A program made the translations under genes and the position numbers. From assembly GCA_943913905.1 (NCBI GenBank), contig CALTZZ010000133.1, forward strand, positions 1 through 6,095: a stretch of 6,095 nucleotides of DNA, read 5' to 3'. The stretch comes from an uncultured Dermabacteraceae bacterium. Its GTDB lineage: Bacteria; Actinomycetota; Actinomycetes; Actinomycetales; Dermabacteraceae. This document shows, one piece after another, positions 1 to 4,982 of this stretch (its first letter is position 1; each line of letters starts with the position of its first letter). Below the pieces are notes generated by a model. The model ran no database searches. It saw only the letters and a list, made by a program, of their open reading frames with translations, and was not told the origin of the DNA.

Positions 1-1263
1 CTGCTGACCCGCTACCCCCATCGTTCCCAACCCGACGATGAGTGCTGCGATCGAGGCCACGCGAAAAACTGACGAGGTTCGCTTTCCCCGGGTATGCCAC
101 CCCGCTGGCCGCGTCCGCGCAGGAACACTTACCTCACGGATGCTTTCATCATCAGCATCAACCGCTGCGGGAGTAAACACTCGAGCTTGTGCTCCGCGCT
201 CGCCTTCGCCTTCGGCTCCAGCGGCACGGGTGGAGGCGACGAAAGCGGCAAGGATTCCAGCCGGTTTACGGGGTTCATCGCGGGCGGGAGTCCTGCTTGT
301 ATCGTCCTCGGGAGCCGACGAATCGAAATGACGTGTGAGTGCAGGCATACCCGCGGTCCCGTCGTCATCCGTCGTCGCCGAAGCGCGTGGTGCCCGCGCA
401 GAAAGTTGGGCGGGTGTCAGCGTGTCCAGCGCTTCGTCGAGGGCGAGCAGTACTTCGTGCGCGCGGGCCGGTCTAGATGACGGCAGCCTGGCAGCCGCCC
501 AGGTCACGAGAGCGTCGATCGAGGATGGCAGTTCAGGTGCGTAGTGCGATGGGGCTGGGATGTCGTCGTGCGCGTGCTTGTATGCGATGTGGACCGCAGA
601 GTCACCCTGAAATGGGGTGCGACCCGTGAGCATCTCGAACATCATGATGCCCCACGAGTAAAGATCACTCCGCGCATCCGAGACACCGCGAGTGACGACT
701 TCGGGGCTGACATACGCCACAGTGCCGAGCATTGTTCCCGTGGCCGACGTCGTCGCCGATCCCACTGCCCGCGCTAAGCCGAAATCCGCGACCAGAATGT
801 CATGCTCTCGATTCACGAGAACGTTCTCAGGCTTGATATCTCGATGGATGATTCCGCTGCGGTGAGCAGCATCGAGCGCCGAAAGAACATCGCGTCCCAC
901 CCGCAAAGCTCTCTTGAGAGGCAGAGGCCCCTCGCTGCGAAGTTCATCGCGAAGGGTCCCACCCTCAACGAGCTGCATCGCCAAATAGACTCGACCGCGA
1001 TCCTCACCTTGGTCGTACAGAGACACGACGTGAGGATGCGTTAATCGAGCAGCGCTTCGAGCTTCACGACTAAATCGCGAGATAAACTCGGGATTGTCTG
1101 CGAGGTGTGGATGCATGATTTTGAGCGCGACGGGCCTATGAAGGCGCTCATCGAAACCTCGGTACACGGTGGCCATTCCGCCACGAGCTATTAATCCCTC
1201 AACGCGATATCTCTGGTTGAGGACGAGGCCGATGTCTGGGGAAGAAGTCGGCTCATTACTCAC
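1..1263 (-). CDS. pknL: Membrane-anchored Ser/Thr protein kinase, PknL-like (C-terminus beyond window)
   Basis: Hanks-type Ser/Thr kinase that phosphorylates proteins at the cytoplasmic face of the membrane. It reads without interruption from GTG 1263 to the left window edge (421 codons, no stop reached). The kinase domain covers about residues 19-280. Visible elements are the glycine-rich loop (RGGMATVY, 27-34), the catalytic lysine in VALK (K48), the catalytic loop HRDIKPEN (140-147, D142), DFG (160-162), and an activation segment with T171, T172, T175 and T177 before SPE (186-188). DLYSWG follows at 200-205. All catalytic residues are intact, so it should be active. A charged Ala/Arg/Pro-rich juxtamembrane linker (about 285-400) leads to a hydrophobic segment (402-419), so the rest should lie outside the cell. 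M. tuberculosis PknL has almost no extracellular part, while the Corynebacterium orthologue carries PASTA repeats; the window cannot decide. TTG 1269 is an alternative start. The assignment to PknL rests on the divergent Rv2175c-type neighbour. Confidence 0.95.
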   Translation of the reverse strand, partial: MSNEPTSSPDIGLVLNQRYRVEGLIARGGMATVYRGFDERLHRPVALKIMHPHLADNPEFISRFSREARSAARLTHPHVVSLYDQGEDRGRVYLAMQLVEGGTLRDELRSEGPLPLKRALRVGRDVLSALDAAHRSGIIHRDIKPENVLVNREHDILVADFGLARAVGSATTSATGTMLGTVAYVSPEVVTRGVSDARSDLYSWGIMMFEMLTGRTPFQGDSAVHIAYKHAHDDIPAPSHYAPELPSSIDALVTWAAARLPSSRPARAHEVLLALDEALDTLTPAQLSARAPRASATTDDDGTAGMPALTRHFDSSAPEDDTSRTPARDEPRKPAGILAAFVASTRAAGAEGEGERGAQARVFTPAAVDADDESIREVSVPARTRPAGWHTRGKRTSSVFRVASIAALIVGLGTMGVAGQQ

Positions 1264-1270
1264 GCTCAAT

Positions 1271-1276
1271 AGTCTA
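1271..1276 (-). promoter_or_regulatory. Putative -10 box of the kinase gene (leaderless-type)
   Basis: On the minus strand TAGACT fits the actinobacterial -10 pattern TANNNT. It ends 7 nt before GTG 1263, which would put transcription start at or next to the start codon. No convincing -35 is seen. An AGGAG is present on the minus strand, but it lies about 22 nt from the GTG, too far for a normal ribosome binding site. That favours leaderless translation, but this is inference. Confidence 0.35.
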
Positions 1277-1343
1277 GTGAGACACTCCTGGTCAGAGGGG
1301 CCACGACACCCACGAGATTCCCCGGATACGAAAGCCCGTGGTT

Positions 1344-1349
1344 TACGGT
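1344..1349 (+). promoter_or_regulatory. Putative -10 box of the Rv2175c-family gene (leaderless-type)
   Basis: TACGGT fits TANNNT and ends 6 nt before GTG 1356, so the transcript could begin at the start codon. There is no Shine-Dalgarno sequence in front of this GTG and no clear -35. It lies in the same 92-bp spacer as the kinase promoter (1264-1355), which must contain both divergent promoters. Confidence 0.3.
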
Positions 1350-1355
1350 TGTGGA

Positions 1356-1730
1356 GTGACTACAACGGATGAGAATTTGCAGCGACTTCAGGACCTCGTG
1401 GGGGATTGGCTGACGTTCCCGGAGGTTGCCGACCTCCTCGATGTTCCAGTGACCCGCGTGCACCGCATGATCGAAGACGGGCGGCTGGTGGATGCCCGCC
1501 TGGGCGAACGAAGCATCCGCATGATCCCCGCTGGGTTTTTTGTTGATGACGCAGTTGCGCCGCACCTCGAAGGAACGATTACCCTGCTTCACGACCAGGG
1601 GTTCAAAGCTCACGAAACCATTGAGTGGTTGTTCACGCCCGATGATTCGCTTCCCGGAACGCCCATCGAACACCTGCGTCGGGGGCAGCGAGGTGAAGTG
1701 CGCCGCCGGGCCCAGTCCCTCGGTTTCTAG
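1356..1730 (+). CDS. Rv2175c-family DNA-binding protein, probable substrate of the adjacent kinase
   Basis: Small 124-residue protein related to M. tuberculosis Rv2175c, a winged-HTH DNA-binding protein phosphorylated by PknL. Residues 19-45 form an excisionase/MerR-like helix-turn-helix (LTFPEVADLL then VPVTRVHRMI). The family's C-terminal blocks are clear: a TxLLHDxGF segment (74-83), WLFTPDDSL (91-99) and the terminal GEVRRRAQSLGF (113-124). I chose GTG 1356 because translation then begins directly before TTTDEN, and the longer in-frame start at GTG 1338 adds only six unremarkable residues. In M. tuberculosis the phosphorylation site is an N-terminal threonine; here threonines sit at positions 2-4, so they are candidate sites by inference. 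The gene is divergent from the kinase, as in mycobacteria. Its stop overlaps that of the convergent prenyl synthase gene. DNA targets are not known from the sequence. Confidence 0.9.
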   Translation: MTTTDENLQRLQDLVGDWLTFPEVADLLDVPVTRVHRMIEDGRLVDARLGERSIRMIPAGFFVDDAVAPHLEGTITLLHDQGFKAHETIEWLFTPDDSLPGTPIEHLRRGQRGEVRRRAQSLGF

Positions 1731-2812
1731 CTGTGAACCACTCCGGTGGTTTGCGTGATCAGGCGTTCGAGTTCGGCGACACCTTTAGGGTGAGCAACGG
1801 GCTCCAGCGAGCTCGCAAGAAGACCGCGGGTCTGGTCGGCAAGGGACGCGACCTCGGCTTCAACGTGAGCGCGGGCCCCCGTCTCCTCGAATACGCGGCG
1901 TGCGGCAGACAGTGCTGCCTCGTCGGCTGAGGCATGGCCGACGGCCTCTGCTAATGCAGTGCGCTGGGCTGGGGACGCATTGTCTTCGGCGAACGCGAGG
2001 AGGGTCGTACGCTTACCCTCCGTGATATCGCCGCTCGAGGGCTTCCCGATCGTCTTCTCGTCGCCGAAAACGCCGAGGAGATCGTCTCGGAGCTGAAACG
2101 CGGTGCCAAGAGGGACAGCGAGCTCCGACAGCGAGCGAAGAATGGCTGCAGGTGCGTTGGAGTGAGATGCCCCGAGGAGCAGCGGACGCTCAACCGTGTA
2201 CGGCACAGTTTTCCAGCGAATAACGGACAGTGCGGCGGCGTGTGCGCTTCCAGGCGATGTGAGACCGCCGGCTTGATTAAGAATGTCGAGGTACTGCCCG
2301 GCTATCATCTCGGTGCGTAAAGCGTCGAAGTGGGCTCGATCGTCGGAACCGGTCAGAGCGCGCGCGGCGAGTTGTTCGGCGATCATCAATGCGAGGTCAC
2401 CGAGAACCACTGCCGTAGCCATCCCAAAGTCATGGGACGAACCCGCGAGGCCGGCGCGTGCATGAGCGTCGTGAGCCGCAACATGGACGGCTGGCCGGCC
2501 GCGCCTTGTATCGGAATGATCAATCAGGTCGTCGTGGATGAGAGCAGCCGCCTGAACGAGTTCAACCGCCGCCCCGAGCTGCGCAATACTCGCACGTCGA
2601 GAATGCAGAGTCTCCGGCCCCATCATGAGTGCTCCCACGGCAACAAATTGTGGGCGAAGGTATTTGCCGCCCACTAAGAATGTCTCGAGGGTAGACACCA
2701 ACTCGCCGAGTTCAGGCGCTTGTGAGGTGAGGTGTGCCCGATGCTCGGCGAGGTAGTTTTCGAGGACCGAGCTGACGTGCTCGGTCACCCAAGACTGAAG
2801 TGAAGTCGACAT
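1727..2812 (-). CDS. Polyprenyl (geranylgeranyl-type) diphosphate synthase
   Basis: Trans-isoprenyl diphosphate synthase, 361 residues, a cytoplasmic enzyme that adds isopentenyl diphosphate units to an allylic diphosphate. Products of this family feed menaquinone side chains, carotenoids or other polyprenyl lipids. Visible motifs are GGKYLRP (48-54), which binds isopentenyl diphosphate; the first aspartate-rich motif DDLID (94-98, then D101); KT (201-202); FQLRDD with the second aspartate-rich region DDLLGVFGD (243-251); and GKPSSGDITEGKRT (256-269). The third aspartate of the second motif is replaced by glycine, as is common in actinobacterial IdsA/GrcC-type enzymes. Residues 89 and 90, just before the first motif, are alanines, which suggests a C20 or longer product, but chain length cannot be read safely. 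ATG 2812 was chosen because it gives the normal family N-terminus and has a weak GGGAA at short distance. GTG 2845 would add 11 residues. Single gene, divergent from the DUF4192 gene. Confidence 0.93.
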   Translation of the reverse strand: MSTSLQSWVTEHVSSVLENYLAEHRAHLTSQAPELGELVSTLETFLVGGKYLRPQFVAVGALMMGPETLHSRRASIAQLGAAVELVQAAALIHDDLIDHSDTRRGRPAVHVAAHDAHARAGLAGSSHDFGMATAVVLGDLALMIAEQLAARALTGSDDRAHFDALRTEMIAGQYLDILNQAGGLTSPGSAHAAALSVIRWKTVPYTVERPLLLGASHSNAPAAILRSLSELAVPLGTAFQLRDDLLGVFGDEKTIGKPSSGDITEGKRTTLLAFAEDNASPAQRTALAEAVGHASADEAALSAARRVFEETGARAHVEAEVASLADQTRGLLASSLEPVAHPKGVAELERLITQTTGVVHS

Positions 2813-2876
2813 TGTGTTCCCGGTGGTGAGTGATTCAAGGGCCACGAGCGGGCCAGGTAGTCCGATCGTCGCACAT

Positions 2877-2910
2877 TCAAGAGCAGGTTCGCGGTATCAC
2901 GCGAGCTTGA
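2877..2910. repeat. Compound inverted repeat in the divergent spacer
   Basis: Outer arms TCAAG (2877-2881) and CTTGA (2906-2910) enclose inner arms TCGCG (2889-2893) and CGCGA (2900-2904) around a 6-nt centre. The outer spacing is asymmetric (7 versus 1 nt). The outer arms overlap -35-like hexamers pointing both ways: TTGAAT on the minus strand (2880-2875) and TTGAGT on the plus strand (2907-2912). I do not see good matching -10 boxes. It could be an operator between the prenyl synthase and DUF4192 genes, or chance. Confidence 0.3.
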
Positions 2911-2987
2911 GTCGGCACAGATGAGGCTTGTTCACATGCGGGCTGGCGGGCACCTTCGGGGCACGAGCTCCTTGCCACAGTAGAGGC

Positions 2988-4247
2988 ATGACGCATGCAC
3001 GGATTGACGACACCCTATTCAGGCTCAACGGCGACGACCCTCGCGAAGTCCTCGCGGCACTGTCTGCGGCATTCCATGAAGTACCAGAACATTCGATCGT
3101 GGTTGCTGGGGTTGAAACGGCGGGCGCGGTAGCCACTCTCGCGCGGATCAGGTGGGGTGACGAGCCAATCTTTGGTGCTCTCACTACAGCCGCCAGCCTG
3201 ATTCGGGACGCGGCTCATTCCTCGGGATTACCCGTTGTTCTTGTTGCGGTGATAGGTCGGATATCGCCTAGCGTGAGCCCAACCGTGGAGCCCGTGCCGA
3301 ATACGGATGCAGAGTCAGACAAGATCCCCGCACAACTCGCCGAATGGCTCATCGATATGGTGCGTGATCGTTGCCTGTCAACGGCTCTGTTTGCTTACTA
3401 CTTTTCGGGACAGACAGCCGGAATGATGCCAACGCCGTCCGGGGAACATCACGAATGGGACGAGTATGTGATTGGCAGCGTCCATGATTCAATCTTCGCC
3501 GCCCATGAAGTATCGGCAGGACGTCGTTTCTCGTTGGTGGGTGGGGAGCGCCATTTCGTTGACGACGACATGCTTGGGCGCATAGAGAAACGGTGGGCAC
3601 CGGCAAGCGGCACTAAGGAGACGACCAGCACGACTCACGGGAAGGCCGGCACGACACACCGAGATGCTCGGGCCGCGGTCGATGCTCTTATTCGGGCAGG
3701 AGCGGGAGAGTCGGGCTGGCTTACTGAGGGGAGCGGCTCAGTAGCGAAATGTGAACTGTTCGAAAGTCTTGTGCTGACGGCCGAGTCTCGAGAGGGGCGA
3801 GACCAGGTCCTGCTCGAACAGGTGCGTGTTCTGGAACCGGAGGTACGCGATCTCGATACCGCCCTCTCCCGGCTGCTAGGAGCCCCCGATGTATATCCCG
3901 GTGAAAGTATTAGACCGGGAGGAACGCTTTATTTCGTGGCTCGACTGCCAGCTGCCGTACTGCGTGCACTCCGCGACGCGGATATTCGGCCAGACTTCGA
4001 GCGCGGGCTCATAAACCTCGCTTGCAACTACGCGCTGTTGGCGTGGTGGTCTGGGCGCTGCTCTGAATCCGGCTCAACGGTTGAAGCGATCCTGGCACGC
4101 GATCCGTACAACGAGATGGCGGGTTACATTGCTCGGCTGCTAGGCGAGGGAATCCTCCCTCCGTGGCTTGAACGTCAGCAGTCCGTCCATAGTCGAATCG
4201 GTGATGAAGGAATCGGCGGTAGAAGTTCGGGCGCTTGGGCCGCGTAA
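2988..4247 (+). CDS. DUF4192 domain protein of unknown function
   Basis: A 419-residue protein I recognise as the actinobacterial DUF4192 family, whose function is unknown. The N-terminal part has the family pattern of a helix (DDPREVLAALSAAF, 16-29) followed by a hydrophobic strand (SIVVAGV). The middle has the 'AGRRFSLVGGERHF' strand pair. A Thr/Gly-rich linker at about residues 204-226 separates it from an alpha-helical C-terminal half. The block from L341 to W393 (INLACNYALLAWWSG to ILPPWL) resembles the TPR-like helical repeat at the end of this family. No signal peptide or membrane segment is seen, so it is probably cytoplasmic. ATG 2988 was chosen because homology begins there; the in-frame TTG 2928 adds 20 residues without family features. 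No proper Shine-Dalgarno precedes ATG 2988 (AGAGG is only 1 nt away), so it may be leaderless. It ends in tandem in-frame stops, TAA TAG. It is upstream of, and codirectional with, the stress-protein and sigma-factor genes. Confidence 0.85.
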   Translation: MTHARIDDTLFRLNGDDPREVLAALSAAFHEVPEHSIVVAGVETAGAVATLARIRWGDEPIFGALTTAASLIRDAAHSSGLPVVLVAVIGRISPSVSPTVEPVPNTDAESDKIPAQLAEWLIDMVRDRCLSTALFAYYFSGQTAGMMPTPSGEHHEWDEYVIGSVHDSIFAAHEVSAGRRFSLVGGERHFVDDDMLGRIEKRWAPASGTKETTSTTHGKAGTTHRDARAAVDALIRAGAGESGWLTEGSGSVAKCELFESLVLTAESREGRDQVLLEQVRVLEPEVRDLDTALSRLLGAPDVYPGESIRPGGTLYFVARLPAAVLRALRDADIRPDFERGLINLACNYALLAWWSGRCSESGSTVEAILARDPYNEMAGYIARLLGEGILPPWLERQQSVHSRIGDEGIGGRSSGAWAA

Positions 4248-4286
4248 TAGATGGTTGATAGTGGTGTGATCGGATTGACTGCAGTG

Positions 4287-4306
4287 ATACCCCGAGAATC
4301 GGGTAT
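4287..4306 (+). other. Hairpin downstream of the DUF4192 gene
   Basis: Arms ATACCCCGA (4287-4295) and TCGGGTAT (4299-4306) pair over 8 bp with one bulged C and a GAA loop, about 40 nt after the DUF4192 stop. There is no T-run afterwards, so a standard intrinsic terminator is not supported. It could be an operator, an mRNA-stabilising 3' hairpin or a weak terminator. Confidence 0.35.
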
Positions 4307-4340
4307 TGCTCAGGGAATGGACGCGTACGCTGAAACGATG

Positions 4341-4357
4341 ACGCCCAGCATGGGCGT
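4341..4357 (+). other. Perfect 6-bp hairpin in the stress-protein leader
   Basis: ACGCCC (4341-4346) and GGGCGT (4352-4357) form a perfect stem with loop AGCAT. It lies 14 nt before the Shine-Dalgarno of the downstream gene. A TANNNT -10-like hexamer, TACGCT, lies at 4326-4331. If it is used, the transcript would begin close to this stem, placing a hairpin at the 5' end of the mRNA. The promoter is weakly supported (no good -35). Confidence 0.3.
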
Positions 4358-4371
4358 ACCCGCACCACACT

Positions 4372-4377
4372 GGAGGG
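4372..4377 (+). promoter_or_regulatory. Ribosome binding site of the universal-stress-protein gene
   Basis: GGAGGG lies 4 nt before ATG 4382. It is the strongest Shine-Dalgarno in the window and fixes this start codon, in contrast to the kinase, Rv2175c and DUF4192 genes, which have none. Confidence 0.8.
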
Positions 4378-4381
4378 CCAC

Positions 4382-4813
4382 ATGGTCGTTGTTGCAGCTT
4401 TTGCGCCGTCGAGCCAGGGGGAGGCGGCGTTAAGAACCGCCATTCGCGAGGCACGTCGCGCATCGCGAGAGCTCGTCATCGCCTCCCACGCTTACCCTAT
4501 TGACGGGGGAGAGCTCGAAAACGCTTCCTCCGATAGCGCCTTGCAAGCACTCGCGAGAGTCGCCGCAAGGATGCCCGAGCACGAGCGCGAATACCTCGAG
4601 ACACTCGACGTCCGGGTACATGAGTCTCGCTCACGCGATATCGGCGACTTCATTTTGAACGTTGCAGACTTGGAAGCTGCCGATCTCGTCGTGTTAGCAC
4701 TGCGTCACGCAGCCCCCATTGGGAAGCTCACACTCGGGCAATCCGCCCGACGGGTTCTCTTGGGGACCCGGTGCCCGGTATTCATTGCGAAGGACGAGGC
4801 TGCACAACGCTAG
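4382..4813 (+). CDS. Universal stress protein (UspA-like), degenerate nucleotide-binding site
   Basis: A 143-residue single-domain protein with the UspA fold pattern. It has an N-terminal strand VVVAAF followed by SSQGEAALRTAI (10-21), a middle helix, and a strand DLVVLAL (101-107). The C-terminal family block has GQS (119-121) and then CPVFIA (131-136). UspA proteins are small cytoplasmic proteins linked to stress and dormancy, and some bind ATP. The ATP-binding class has an early Asp and the pattern G-2x-G-9x-G(S/T). Here the early Asp position is occupied by Ala or Phe (strand VVVAAF), and only G114 and the GQS are left of the glycine pattern, so ATP binding is doubtful. The start is set by a strong ribosome binding site. 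It lies 134 nt after the DUF4192 gene and 169 nt before sigA. Those spacers leave room for separate promoters. Confidence 0.8.
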   Translation: MVVVAAFAPSSQGEAALRTAIREARRASRELVIASHAYPIDGGELENASSDSALQALARVAARMPEHEREYLETLDVRVHESRSRDIGDFILNVADLEAADLVVLALRHAAPIGKLTLGQSARRVLLGTRCPVFIAKDEAAQR

Positions 4814-4821
4814 ATCAGACA

Positions 4822-4861
4822 CTCTTGCCCCTATATTTCGATCCTGGGGAATAGTCAAGAG
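4822..4861. repeat. Interrupted inverted repeat upstream of sigA
   Basis: CTCTTG (4822-4827) followed by CCCC (4828-4831) is matched by GGGG (4846-4849) and, after a 6-nt AATAGT bulge, CAAGAG (4856-4861). The right half covers the GGAAT element of the putative sigA promoter. As RNA it could act as a weak end to the stress-protein transcript, but no T-run follows. As DNA it could be an operator over the -35 region. Confidence 0.3.
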
Positions 4862-4873
4862 AATGCGGTCGTT
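4848..4873 (+). promoter_or_regulatory. Putative SigR/SigH-type (ECF) promoter of sigA
   Basis: GGAAT (4848-4852), exactly 18 nt, then GTT (4871-4873). This is the consensus given for the thiol-oxidative-stress ECF sigma factors SigR of Streptomyces and SigH of Mycobacterium. In Streptomyces the SigR regulon includes the principal sigma gene hrdB, so a site here has precedent. The -10 part overlaps the TATAAT box. No reading was made of whether the genome has such a sigma factor. Confidence 0.5.
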
Positions 4874-4878
4874 ATAAT
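4873..4878 (+). promoter_or_regulatory. Housekeeping -10 box of sigA
   Basis: A perfect TATAAT lies 104 nt before the sigA start codon, so the leader would be roughly 100 nt. The -35 region is poor: the best hexamer, TAGTCA at 4852-4857, has a 15-bp spacer. An activator or the overlapping ECF-type promoter may matter. Transcription is expected to begin at about 4884-4886. Confidence 0.6.
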
Positions 4879-4972
4879 GGTTCGGTATGCGCTCACAGCG
4901 GTGACTCACGACGATTCGTTGTCGGAAGTGCGCACCACGTCACGAGCCCACTCTGGCCTCGGTAATCAAGCG

Positions 4973-4977
4973 AAGGA
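4973..4977 (+). promoter_or_regulatory. Ribosome binding site of sigA
   Basis: AAGGA with a 5-nt spacer to GTG 4983. An in-frame stop (TGA 4902-4904) lies upstream and no other ATG, GTG or TTG occurs in that frame between it and 4983, so this site and start codon belong together. Confidence 0.75.
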
Positions 4978-4982
4978 ACTCT

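Noticed and set aside
38..1044. Several plus-strand open frames across the kinase region
   Set aside because: The minus strand encodes a complete, uninterrupted kinase domain here; the plus frames are low-complexity shadows without motifs.
1266..1673. 135-codon open frame antisense to the Rv2175c-family gene
   Set aside because: The plus strand has clear family motifs over the same stretch; the minus frame has none.
1727..2812. Glycine in place of the third Asp of the second aspartate-rich motif, as a possible loss of function
   Set aside because: This form (DDLLGVFGD) is common in active actinobacterial prenyl synthases, and the lysine and aspartate residues around it are kept.
4275..4280. 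TTGACT as a -35 for the stress-protein gene
   Set aside because: No acceptable -10 lies 16-19 nt downstream; the nearest AT-rich hexamer is at about 23 nt.
4314..4339. Second GGAAT with an 18-nt spacer upstream of the stress-protein gene
   Set aside because: The -10 part is GAT, not GTT, so it misses the SigR/SigH consensus at the most important end. It is a near match only.
4009..4479. 156-codon minus-strand open frame spanning the DUF4192 end and the stress-protein start
   Set aside because: It runs through two plus-strand genes and a spacer, with no recognisable domain.
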